From Struthidea cinerea (lineage: Eukaryota > Chordata > Aves > Passeriformes > Corcoracidae), in the NCBI GenBank assembly GCA_013397865.1, contig VZTI01002652.1, forward strand, positions 2,866,692 through 2,930,691: a stretch of DNA of 64,000 nucleotides. Reading direction: 5' to 3'. The position numbers were made by a program, and so were the translations under genes. This document shows positions 1 to 13,400 of the stretch, one piece after another. A model generated the notes under the pieces. The model had not been told where the DNA came from and did no database searches. It saw only the letters and a list, made by a program, of their open reading frames with translations. The first letter of the stretch is position 1; each line of letters opens with the position of its first letter.

Positions 1-1387
1 AAAGCTTCTTTTATGTATCAGTCCACTTTAATGTAAGAATAATCAACCTGCAGGTTGTGGGTGGGTTGATCTCATTTAAAACCACTCCCACAGCCTCGTC
101 TGTCAACCTGTCTGTCGAACTCTCTTAGTTCTTCATGTTCTTTCTTCCTCTTGTGTGACCAAATACATATTAATGATATTGTGAAGGATGAACGTGTCAA
201 ATGAAGTGAAAGAGGAGTACTTCCATATCCATGTGATTAGATGATGACTAGCCTAAAATTCAGACTTTGTCATATTCCTCTGGCCATACATTTCAGTATG
301 ACTGGACATGGCCATCAGAGATTGTATGATGTAGGCATCTGCATGACCAGAAACTTACCTAACCAAAGGCAGCTGTTCTTACAGTTTTTCAGATATCTGT
401 ACAGTGCAGAATCTGGACCCAAGTACAGATTTTAATTGCAGTCTGACAGCAGAGCATGAGTGTACTGGGTCTAGCCAAGATGAAGTCAGCTTTCTTCATA
501 GCAGCATGTGTGGTGTTAGCTTCTGTACTTGTAAGCAAAACAGTGTTAACACACCAGTGTTTTAGTTACTGCTAAACAACCTGTACGCAGTGTCAAGGCT
601 TTTTCTGTTTCTCCCTCTCTTCCCACCAGCATGTTGGGAGCAGATAAGAGGCTGGGAGGGTACACAATTGGGACAACTGACCCAAACTGACCAAAGGCAG
701 ATACCAGATAATGTCATGAACATAAATAAAACTAGAGGGCGGAGTTTCCTGGGGGTTGCCACTGCTTGAAGACTGGCTGGTTATTGGTCACCTGATGGTA
801 ATTGATTGCTTTTTGCATCATGCTTTTGTGGGTTTTTTTTCCCATTTTGCTTACCAAGCTGTCTTCATCTCAATCCATGCGTTTTTCCACTTTTGCCCTT
901 CTGATTTTTCTTCCCCACCCCACTGGGGAGGGGGCTGAGTGAGCAGCTGTGTTGTGCTCAGCTGCACGCCAGGGTGACCCTCAACAATTAAACTTTTTCA
1001 ATGGATTTTTATTGTGTGTATCTCTGATTACACAGAAACATAAGCTTGATGTATTAAACAAGTGTACTATCTTTAGTGCATGTGTCATTTTAGAAAAACA
1101 CTCAAAATTTGAAGATCAAAGTTTTTGGACTTATTACTGTGTTGGCTTGAGGTTAAACTGAAAATTCTCAATGCATTATATCTAGACATACCTAGTTGAT
1201 GTTGCTATTCAAGTGAAAATAAGCTTATAGTCACCCCCTTTCAATGATGATGATGGCCAGAGGTCTCTGGTATCAAAGTGTCCTTTCTTGTATGCTATTG
1301 TAAAATGAAAATTTGAATTTTAAAACCAACTATGTACATAATCTTTTTATTCTTCCCCCCTCTTATTCCCCTAACTTCGCCTCCAAG
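1..1387 (+). other. AGPS: AGPS intron (3' part), upstream of first visible exon
   Basis: No AGPS coding block upstream of the RCAPAS exon is recognisable here; the residues expected just before it in other vertebrates are absent. The stretch is AT-rich and ends with a pyrimidine-rich acceptor before AAG at 1385-1387. No mobile element is recognised. Short open frames here look like chance. Confidence 0.8.
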
Positions 1388-1439
1388 AGATGTGCTCCTG
1401 CTTCAATTCGCCTTGTTGACAATGCACAGTTTCAGTTTG
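1388..1439 (+). CDS. AGPS: AGPS coding exon (RCAPASIRL...QFQF)
   Basis: A 52-nt exon coding 17 residues plus the first base of a Gly codon. The acceptor is ctccaag and the donor g|gtaagt. It contains the Ile-Arg-Leu whose Arg is human Arg419 by counting from the C-terminus, the site of the R419H change known in rhizomelic chondrodysplasia punctata type 3. Confidence 0.93.
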
Positions 1440-4400
1440 GTAAGTATGTAGCTCATCGTGGAGTATCATTTGTTTCCAAGGGGTTTTTAGTAGCCTAAGT
1501 CTGTTCTGGGTAGTAATTCTTCTGCTCAAGTCTAGACAGAGGGCAGTGAACCCAGAGTTCAAACTACAGATAGTGCCATAATATGTAGTTTCAGAAACAG
1601 GAGCCTGTCTTTGTCTCTGAGGAAACGATATCAACTACTTGAGTCAGGAAAGAGCCATGCATGAGATACATGAGATGAGTTTTCTGCTATGTTTCCTTTC
1701 TTGACATTTAGTCTATTGGTGAGATTGAAATTCTGGAGTCACTTCCTCTATTTTGCTGTAAAGGAGCAGAGGTCTAGTTTTAAAATATAGTACTTGAAAC
1801 ATTCTCTTCCTAAGAGTATTAATGAGAAATTGGACAGGAAAAAAAAAATCAGAATGCCAGCACCTTATTTTCAAGGTAAGTGGGTTGATTCCTTTAAATT
1901 TAATAAAAGCACCTCAACAGATTCTTTAGAAGTAGTAGGTTTTTTGAAAATATTCTGATGTGATAATGTTTGATTGGGTGGGAGAGAGGCAATGACATAT
2001 TTTTGCTAAGTGATCTGTCTGTTTTCAAGAAAAGGTCAGATGTTGTAAATGCTGTAACTGTGTAAATACATCTAAGCTGTGAGGCTTTAGATATTGAAAG
2101 TCAGTGAAGCTACCAGAAGATTCCTGAAGACGAAAGACTTTGTAAAATCTCAACTAGTTCAAACACCTAAATAGGACAATGTCAAACATGCAGAACAATC
2201 ATTTCTCAGCAATTCTTAGGGAAAGCTGTCATTTTAAACTCTAGGAAATTTGGCAGAAGATATGTTCTGGCTCAAGACACTCTCATGGAGACCCTAAAGT
2301 TCCAGAACCCAAAAGCTAATAGCTTGCAGAACTTGCTGAGACCATGCTATTTTGATTGTACCCAGAAGATGAAAATGGGAAGTGTGACTGACCTTGAAAA
2401 TCTCTATTTTAATAGCACTTCAACAAGTCAGAATTTCTGAAACTTCTTTTGCACAGAAGCCTCAGTGATGAATCTCAACTTCAAATGGCATTAATATAAT
2501 GATGTTGAGAAAGCTGAACTTCATTTTTCAAACCAAGGAAATTGTCATTTGTAAGACCTGAGAGGCCCAGCAAGCTTTGCTGCTTGCTTTGCTCACTCTT
2601 TTGTGTTACACTGTTCTGCTCAGACATGTCCAACAGAAGGCAGATGCATTTCTTTTTCTTTCTTTTTTATTTGGGAAGCACAATTTGACCAATTACAAGC
2701 TGTAAACATAGTTTCGGGTGTATCAGTATCAATTTTTCTTGTAGTAATTTTTAAGTAAATTTTTAGATTGTGATGTAATAAATTCATGTCCTGTCATTTC
2801 TGTGTGCTTACTGAAATGTGCTTGTAGGTGTACTGCTTGGGGTTTTATCTGCAGAGAGAGTCCCCCTTTGCTGAAGAGGAAGGAAGAGTAGTCAGTTGTT
2901 GAAGTTCATGTGTTATTCAGGAGGAAATGCTTTGTGAAGTATTTTAGAAGGAAGTATCATGTAAATGGTGCATAACTTTTTATGAATTGGGCTCACAGCA
3001 TGTAGGCCAGATGCCAGGCTGCTAAAGTGAAGCAGTAATGAGAGTTCAGAAGTTGTTTGTGACTGAAAACAATGGAACAAACAGTAAAAGACTTTCATCT
3101 CAATTAAACTCAGTCCTGAGGCAGAGATGTTAATTTAACAGGCTCCAAGACACCATTTATATATCCTGGTAATTTTAGTTCCCCGTTTGTCATTAAGGAA
3201 GCAATTACTAGCTTTATGTAGAAAACTTCACACAAGTGATATAACTGTTAAGGAAAAAATTGCTTAACTCCAAGCTTGCACCATTTTTGGCTGTTTGTTT
3301 CAGTGGTTTTGGTATAACTTTAAAAAAAGTCACTGATTTTTGCTTAGTTTTGCGGTGTAAAAACTAATGAAGTGCTCTCTTAAAAATCTTCCATGTGCCA
3401 TAGGCTTGTGAAATCTAAACTAAGGCAGCCTTAATTAAAGTGTCAAATATTTGTGCACAGTTGTACATATGTCTTAAAAAAATTAATGAAACCTTGTCCT
3501 AAATCATATTCTAAATGAGTAGAGAGAATTCTCTTTAATTTTGATAATCAAAGTGCTCCAAGCAATTCTAGTAATTTGGACTACCAAGCCATTTTTTATT
3601 TGCCCCTTGAAGTAAGAATCTTAAAAGCCCTGTTTGCCTTAATGTGCCTTTTTCTGCTTTTTGCCAAAGGTCATGCTCTTAAACCACAAGTTGCTTCCAT
3701 TTTTACATCATTTTTGGATGGACTGAAAAAATTCTACATCACAAAGGTAATTTTGGGTTTTTTAATATTGGTTTGAATTTTGCGTGCTATTCATAAAATT
3801 CAAGATTTTTTGGTAAACTGCTTCTAGTGCAGCTGAGTTTAACTGATACTACAGTGTGAGAACTTGAGGTTCTAAAGGTGGTTTAATTCAAATGAGATTG
3901 TGTTTGAGGAGTTAATCCAAGAGAGCTGTTGTCACTGGTCATACCTGTACAAGAGATTATTGTGCCATGTCTAACAGTAACTCGGTGACAGGGGAAGACT
4001 GGAACCAGTTTACCCAGCTTGCAGACCAGTGATCATCAGTTAATAGTGATGGAGCAAGGCCAACATTGTACCATGCTTTTATCTCCCTAGATTTTGTCAT
4101 GATCTACCTTGTTATTACAGTGAGCTAGAATTTTGTAAGATCCTCAAGATATTTGGCTGATTTGCCCATATAAATTGTTTTTTTGTCTTTCTGGAATTCA
4201 TTCCTTTTTAACCTACAATTATTTGGTGCTAAAATGATGTCACCTAGGCACATAATTTTTTGTATCAAATATTTTGTCTTATTATTGATTTTTCCTCCAA
4301 ATTAGCTAACTAGAGGGTTCCTGCAAGTATGGGTATTCAAATGTAGAAAATTTCATTATCTTCCACAAGTGGGCTTACTTTTCGATGGCAGTGAGTAGTG

Positions 4401-7400
4401 TTGATTCTGCTGCTTTTTCTTGGACTATTGAAGTGGGAAATAACATGTGTCTTGGGACTTCTTTTGTTAGGGAATACATATTCAGTTTAGAGATAGCCCA
4501 GAAGTTTTTCCTTCCCTCTACATTCATGGTGGTCATAGTCTTCTTCCTGCTTTTACAGTTGATAGGAATAGTTGATAGAAGATAAATGTCTCTATTGCTC
4601 AAAGCATTTAAGACCTGCTTTTTTCTACAGCATAGGTAGACAGCTGTTATGTCTATCCTGCTTTTTAACAGGAGGGAAGAGGTGACAGATAATTTCTGTT
4701 ATTTCAGTTATTTCAGTCCTGTCAAGGAAAAACTTAAATGTTTGGGGAGTAAATTTTTGAAAGATGTTTTTTTGCCAATCAGTCCTCTTAATTGCAGCAA
4801 CACTTACTTACCAGGGCACGTGCCATGTGTTTGAAAAGTAAAAACTTGTTCCTTGTATTCTACCACATGGACTGTAACTAATGGAAAGTTTGTTTCTCTT
4901 TGCAGTTTAAAGGATTTGATCCCAACATACTGTGCGTAGCTACCTTGCTTTTTGAGGGTGACAGAGAGAAGGTTCTTCAGCATGAGAAGCAAGTCTATGA
5001 TATTGCCACCAAGTTTGGGTATGCTTTTCAAAGAACATTTTCAATGTGAAGCTGGGAATGAACTGTCCAGGAAAAAATTGGCTTACCATATTTTTCTAGT
5101 GGTTATTGTATGGATATATTCTCAATTTACTAGTTTGAAGTGGCAGCAGTCAACTAGCTACTGAATATTCCCTTTGATACATATGGCTTGTACTAACTCT
5201 TAGGTAACTTGGCTGTAAAACTTCAGCTGGCTGTGTATTGCAGAAAAATACTAAATATAGAATGGATGTTATTAAAGTGGAAATTAGCCCTTTTAATTGC
5301 TTACAGGCATGGAAGCAGCTTGTTTTGCAGTACTAGACTATATTTTAACTACAGAAAGGGAGATAAAGTCATAAGGGTGATACTAAATTTTTGCAGAATT
5401 CATGTGAGTATATGAATACAAGAAACTTGTTTAGTTTAAAGAGTGTAGTGATTTTCTGTCCCACAAAGGGACAGAAAACGCTCATTGAAGCGGCAGGCTG
5501 AGTAATGATCAGGCAGTTTCTTTCCTTCTGCCTTGATTAGGTGTGATTGATGAAAACCATCATTAAAACTCTGATTTGTCATGAATGCACTGTTATTGCT
5601 AAAATTAGTCTCAGCTATTCAAATATACATATAAGTGTTGTTTTATCCATTTCAAGGTTATAATTTCTGAAGTTTGTGTTTTATTGTGCTTTCATTCTAT
5701 TACTTGAACTGTGAATCCTTTTGGTATTTCAAGATGATGGTGTATTGATAAGGGGGGAAAACTTCACTGTTAGATCCATTAGAAGATGGTGGCTGTCTGT
5801 GCTGCTTTATTAAGGCTGTTAGTGAAGTGTTTGACAGTTTAACCTGGTTTAAAGTGCTAAACCATTTAATGGTTTTATAGCATAAAATACTTTAATTCTA
5901 TGCTTCTTCAGGGTGTCTGATTTCACACACACCCCCACACACCCCTCTCTCAGATCTATGGGAGCTTGTAGGAAGACTGATTCCAGATGCATCTAAGCTC
6001 TTTCTTGTTCTTAGAAACCAACAGTTGAAAACAAATGCTTTCATAATGATCCTTGATGGACTAGTGAAAGCAAGTCTTCCTTTTTCTTTAGTGCTATGTC
6101 TTTTGTGTCTTTTTTTAATTCATTTAGATCTCTTACGCTTTGGGGATCTTAAGTCTTGCAATCTCGTGACCTGTGAGCATACAAGTACACAAATTCAACA
6201 TGCTTAGAAACGTAGTTACCCATGTTCCTGTAAATTAATATCCAGGATGTACTGTGTCTACTTGTGTTTCTCCACTCTTTTGAGTTTTGAAGACTGTTAT
6301 TTTAAGTTCATCTCCAGGTTATGGAATGAAAAGAGAAATGAATAAAGGTCTGGTCTGAAGTAACTTCTGATTTCTATTGAAGAGACCTTACTATTAACAA
6401 CTATTTTAATACAGCTTAGGCAGCTAAACTTTCACATATGTTTAATAATCAAAGTTATTTTATAAATATTTTTGTAAACTGGTGACTAATTGGGTAGAAA
6501 ATTAATTAAATTCTTGTAAATTGCAGTGGCTTGGCAGCAGGAGAAGATAATGGACAGAGAGGATACATGCTGACATTTGTCATCGCTTACCTTCGGGTAG
6601 GTCAGCTTTTGTCTGTCTGCTGAAATTTCTGTTAATTAATGTAACAAAACAGAGATGTTTCTCTGAAGATGCATTCTCTGAAATCTGAGTGCAGGTTTCC
6701 TTGGATGATATCTCAGACTTCTCCCAGAGCTTGTATCTCTTCCATTTCTGAGCAGTGATTATTCATGGAATTTCATCTGCAAAACACCGTATAGACATTA
6801 TTTATGTTCTTTTTAAGACAATAGCTTCTTATAAAGGGTAGGGAGAATTAGATTGAAGAATCCACAGGTTGAATGAAATCAGGGGCTTGGAGTGTACTTG
6901 AGATCCTCGTGTGTTCACTTGCCTTTTTACTCTTCTTTGGAGATCTGCTTATGACTGTGCTTTAAATCAGAATTCCAACAGAACAGACTTTTAGTCTAAA
7001 CTGCTGCAGCTGTTCTTACGAATTTTAGTATTACTGTTTGAGATTTTTTATTTTTCAGAACAATATGCACATCCTGAGTGCTTGATTTGTTGGGGACAAA
7101 TCACTGATTCTCCCTTTATTTCAGCAGACTATGTGTAAGATGGGCAGATGTTTGTCTTTTTTCTATCTAGATAGCAACTACATTCCAAAAAAAAATTTCT
7201 ACTAGGTGTTATACTGATTAGCACAGTGAAGCTCTTGGCTTGATACTATAGTGATACAAATATTTGATTAGTGTAGACGTACTGACAGTCTGACAAGTTG
7301 TCTCACTGTAGTCACGACATGAAAATGTTTGTCATCTTTGTCTTTTAAGAGCTTCCCTATTTCTTTAATAATAAACTTATGTCACTGGGACATATGGATG

Positions 7401-10400
7401 GTTTTGCTAAATTAGAATATCTGTTTTTCTCCTGCAAACTAAAAAGTTGTTCAGCTGTTAGCTGTGTAGCATACACTGGAATCCCAGATGCTGATGCTGA
7501 ATGTTACTAATAATTTCCTTATTCTTTTTATTAGGACCTGGGCCTGGATTACTATGTAATAGGAGAATCATTTGAGACATCTGTTCCTTGGGATAGGTAA
7601 ACTGTGATTACTCTTTAGAATTTCTTAAAACTTGATTTCATTCAAATTATTCCTAACTCGTGTTTGCTCATGAGGATGCTTAATTTAGGCCTTATGTGTA
7701 TTGGATGCACCCTGACGTACCTCAAGTCTTGAAGCTGTGTGTTCTTGCTAAAGTTGCTGATATATTACATACCAGGATTTTGTAAATGCAACGTAACAAG
7801 TATTCAGTAATATTTCTTCTTAGGTTAGCTTACTGTAACAAATTTAGGACTTGAAATTACCCTGTTTAGGAAGCAGGACATTGGTGACAGTAACTGCCGT
7901 GGGTGATGAGCAGCCACATGTGTGGGATCAGCAGTGTATTTCAAACGGATGAGTCTGTAGTGAAGATGAAAAAAATTAAGTATATTTAAATAAGTTTTTT
8001 TCTTTTTCCAGTAACGTAGGGAAATGAAAACTGAAAAGGTAACTTTTGCCCAAGATGGACATCTTTTTCCTAAAGTTGTGTTATCTGTTAGCTATGGTTG
8101 GGAAACATTTGACCTCAACAGAGTTTAATATACAAAATCATTTTGGATGCTCCTGTCCATTTGGTAAGCTAGAAATATCTTAAGTAGGATCTAAGGTGAT
8201 TTGAATCAAAGCTTTACAGCATTCAATGCAAAGTCTGATGACTTAAGCTGGCAAGCCTATGCCCTTGCTATTGAATTTAGTGGCAATGATAAATTCCAGC
8301 CCATTTGAAATTGGCAAAGTATCCTAACTGCGTAGAAGAAATCTGAGGACAATTTTAAAGCAAAAGTGCTCCTTATTTTACTTCAGCTTTATAGATTTTG
8401 AAGCATGCTAACTGCTTAGTCACCAGTTTGTTTTGCCTCTTCCTCATTTCAGAAGACACTGAATTTTTACTTAAGAACTTAAGAATTTAAAATTGTTGTC
8501 ACCAAAGCAAATGCTTTGAAAACCTTTTTCTGCTTTGACTTGTAAGAAACCACGTAACTTTCCATAAACTGATTAACGTGTTCTTGACAGGTAGCAGATA
8601 TTTGAATAAAATATTTAGTTGACTTTCTTATTCACTAAATGGTTAAATTCTCTTGTGTTCTGTGAATCTTTAATGTAGTTTTAAATCTGTGTAAAACATA
8701 TTAATCTGAATTATAGCACTGCAGACCTTAGTGGGAGAATATAACTGAAGAAATGGTCGTTTGAAAAACAGTGGTTTCTTTTGGTTGCTTTAGCACTTTG
8801 TTTGCACCTGGGTCTGTCCTGGAAGATTTTTAATAAAAAGCAGAACGAGTATGCCTTATGAAAAGGTCTAATAGCTCTTTGCCATATTAAAATAAAAACA
8901 TTTCAAGCTGGCACAGTAGTGCACAGTTGCAGGATCTCCAGTTTTGGTCTTGCAGCAAAACAAAGGTAGGAGGTTAGCAGAGTTTGCCAGACCTTTGAGT
9001 TCTCAAGCTTTCTCCTGTATTTGTTAACTACTTTGCCAAAACGTTGAGGCTGTTTTGCTAAGAAAGTAAAGACATTCAGAGGTAGGTAATCTTTTTTTTT
9101 TTTTTTTTGAGCACTTTTGACATCTTTTCCTTATGAAAAGGAGCTTTTAGGCTCTCTGTTTCTGAGTAAACTTGCTATTCAGGAGAAGTGCAGAAAAAGC
9201 AGTGTAGTCTTGATGAGTACTATTCTTAGAACAAAGTCTAAGCTAGTTAACACTGATTTTAGAAGGTACTCTTATGTTGTATTAGATTATGCTTTTTAAA
9301 AAGGTTGCTGAAGTTCTTTTTTTTAGAAGTTGTATAAAATCACATACTAAAATTTTATATTTTAACGAGTTTCCCGTTACAGGGTTTTGGACCTTTGTAG
9401 AAATGTTAAGGAAAGAATAGTACGAGAATGCAAAGAAAAGGGCGTTCAGTTTGCTCCTCTTTCCACCTGTAGGTAAGCCATGCAGTAATCGAAATAACTT
9501 TTCTTGAATCCTTGTTTAGTAAGAGATCTAGTGATGATATTACAAATACTAGTAGCCGTGACCTTCCTCTTGAACCTGCAGGTGGATTACATGTAAGAGT
9601 GGGAAATTCAAGGGATTAGTAGCAATTGCTTAGGCTTTAAACTCTTGCTTATATGTACAAGAGTCAAGTGTAATGACTTAAGAGCTTCAGCTTTCAAAGT
9701 CATAGCATTGAGTTGCTTATGGATTATGAGCAAAAAGGATAAAAAAAAAATTTAAAAAGATGCTATCCCTTTGAATAAGATAAGTAAACTTATGAATTTT
9801 ATAATGTCACAGTGGTTTGCTTAATGTCATAAAGCTTTGTTTGTAATGCAGTTCTCTTCAACAGGGTGACACAGACTTACGATGCAGGTGCATGTGTCTA
9901 CTTCTACTTTGCCTTTAACTACAGAGGAATTAGTGATCCTATTCATGTCTATGAACAAATTGAGGTAATGTATACAAAATGTAACAATAGATAAAGGGGG
10001 AAAAGCTGATGACTTGTATTATATTCTGAACCTGTTAGCCAAGCTTACTGAATTTTGCAGGAAAGATCTCAGAAGTCTGTCCACAAAGCTTTGATCATTA
10101 TCAGTAATAAGAGGTACATGTTAATAGCTCATCAAGTAGAGAAAAGACTACCAGGTGACTGTTTTAGATACCAGTAAATCAACAGTTCTGACTGAAGTAT
10201 GGAAGAGCTTGACCTGGAGTTTCTTGGATGGCAGAAACTTCAAACCTCAAGCCCCAAATCCATGGGAAACTAGTCTTCCTTAGTTCCGTTATTTACAAAG
10301 CTACTTCTTCTGCTTAATACTCAGTCTGTAAAACGCATGGTAAAACTATCCATACCTTATTAATAGTGCTGCATGTAGAGAATAAGGAACGGGAGTGTCT

Positions 10401-13400
10401 CATGCTATTTCCATTAGGCACAGATAAGCACTGGTCTATGTCCAGTCTGTTAGGCCAGTTGTAAGCTGCTTCAGCATTGGCCAAGAAGCTCTGCAGTAAT
10501 TCTGCTTGAATACTTTGGCTGATGAAACATTGTACTTGCCTAGTTAGGGGAAACTAATATCCTTGTTACCTTGAAGACTAATTCTCAGAAAGACTGTGGC
10601 CAAACTGCTTTTTGTCCTACCTTCTGGTTCCTATGCTCAAACTTCAGCACCAGTAAGTTGCTAACAGGACTATGGAGTAATAGTATTTATAACTAGGATA
10701 TCATTCTTCTCATGCTTTTTCTTTAGAAATTTCTCTTGAATTTGGCAAGCAGATGCAAAGTTTTACCTACAAGTTCAGAGGCTTCCATGCCTGTGGCATG
10801 TAGGGCACTGAAGAATGTAATACTTGAGTGTTTATTTAATGAAACTTTACTAATACCTAGATATTACTTTTACTGGAATTAGTGTGATGATCTGGATGCA
10901 CATCTTCCATTGTTGTGACTAAATTTAACCTAACAAAGTGAATTTGCTGACCAAGTATATATACTCCATGGCAGATTGAAAAAAATCTCTTAACTGCATA
11001 GGTACAGTTATATATGTTATTCCTAAAAAAGTACACTCTTTTGAAAAAAGACGTGTGGTGCTTGGGCTTAGAAAAGCTTTCATTGTTACACTTTCTAAGC
11101 TCTGTAACCAGAGGTGAATGGCAAAGAAGATTCTACAGCTTGAACATTAACGTTAAAAAGTAAATTTTGTTTTCTGCCACAAACTGAACCCATGAAAGGG
11201 TTGTCAGTTGTAAAGTACCTCACTGCCTCAGCCAGGATCTTGGAGATCTGGGTTGAACTCTGATCTGAATAAGAGTCATGAATCACTCTGATGAGCCTGT
11301 TTTCAGACTTCTTTATTGAGACTTAATCATCTTCCAAATGAGCACCCCAGCCACTGGACTATTTAAGTTTTGGCAAGGGGAAAGTGATCCAGAATATTCT
11401 ATTCTTGAGTAATACACTTGTTACAAGAGATGCCGTTTGAAATGTCTTAGCTTTGATAATGTTTATTTAGAAGACTCTTGCTTACCTTTATCTGCAGGCT
11501 TGAACTATAATGTTTATCTATATAGTGTACCCTAATTCAGAAACTTTTCATATACCTGTGTATGAGTGCAATAGCAAGCATTTTGTGAAATCCAAAAATC
11601 TTGTGTATTTTCTGTTGAATAAATACCATATCTTTCAAATTTAGAGGGCTGCTAGAGAAGAAATACTTGCCAATGGAGGAAGTCTTTCACATCACCATGG
11701 AGGTAATGTTCTCAGTCTAGTATTAGTCTCTTTGATACTGCTAAATATTCATGAGTACATAAAATAGTTCGTAGTAGAGCTCTGAAAAATATTTTGCAGC
11801 ATTAACAGAAATTACTGGGGGGCGGTCAAGGGGAAAGGAGTTCTCCTGGCATTTTATCTAGAAACTTCTCACTCTTTTTTCCAGTTTGTTCAGTTTGTCT
11901 TAAACAACCTCTACGGATCCTTGTGCAGCTATATATTCAGTTACAAAGACTTCAAATGGGAGTTTTACAGATTTAAGACAGTTTTGTGTTCCTTGTGTCT
12001 TTGTGAATGCTGTTAGCCCAAATTCCAGAGCACTTAGGCAAAGTGTCTGAATAAAAGAGCCAGTGACTTTAAACTGGACTGTGTTGCAATCTACCATTTG
12101 TTGCATAATTGATGTTAAGTAAGTGTTGACATTACTGGCCTGCTGTCTGATAAGTTCTAGTTACCTACTCTCCTCTCTTGGAGTTTGGGGATTACTTGCC
12201 CTGTGTTACTAGCATCTTCGCAAGGTATTTTGTGCTTTAATATTGAGAACCAGTGTCATGTATAAGTGATACTTCCTGTACCTGATGCTTTACATATGCT
12301 TTTCCCACGTACATGGATAGCCTAATTTGATTGCATGCATCCTATGTAATGCTGTAACCTTGGATGTCAGGAAGACTTGTGAAGTCAGTATGGTTTGTGC
12401 AGCTACCTTCTTGAAACTGGTTATCTTAATGCATTTCTTTTCTCTGCTCTCTTGGGACATTGCCTGATCACAGATGCAAGAGCAAAGAAGAAGGGAAATG
12501 GTTTAAAACTAGAGTAAAACTTTGTAATCCTAAAAGCTCTATGTGGGGAAAAAAACTGAAGGGCAGAAGTTGTGCTTTGAAACAGTCAGTGACTTCCTAG
12601 ACTTGCAAATTTTAGCTGGGGCTGTTTTCAGGCATCCTGCTTTGTGATGGAAACTGAAATGGACTCAGCTTTAGCAGTATCAGGATATTGAAGGATTTGT
12701 AAGTAATAACATGAGGGAAAAGGTTTCAGTATTTTTTGTTTGATATGCTCTTATGGTCCTCTGATTAAATCTTTAATATGGTGGTGTAGTGAACCTGTCA
12801 ATTCTCACACATTGGATGTGGAATTAGCCACATGATGTACTCTCCTGCTTTCCCTGCTGTGGCAGCTCTATTTTACTGTGACTAGCATTTCATCCATTAA
12901 CTCACATGCAGCTGGAGCTTGTCACACATTTGGATGTATTTGCCCTCAGCATATAAAAACCTTGCTTACAGTATGTGTCTAACAACAACAAAAAAAAATT
13001 CTGTAGCATTTTCAAACCCTTGCACACTTGAACTTTGTGACTCCACAGCTATGGAAACTGGGTTTCTGTTTGACTATGTATGCTCCTGTTGTTTGCATGA
13101 CTGGGTCTGATACCGATACATATTTTCCACTTTGCGTGGTTTTATCTGGCAGTTCATTGTGTTCAATATTCAAGATGAATTTTTTCCAGTGCTTAGTAGA
13201 TGTGCTGCCTAATATTGTCAGTTTTATTTACTGACCTTCAGGCCTTGTCACTCTTAGTACTGCCCTGGTCTATTGTGTGGGGTAAAAGAAAATACTGGTG
13301 CAATTTCCTTTGGTGTTTGTTTTGTAATTGTGATTAATAACAGTTGTTTTCACTATCTGGAAACAGACAGGCTGATTTGTCTGCATACAATCACACTGTG

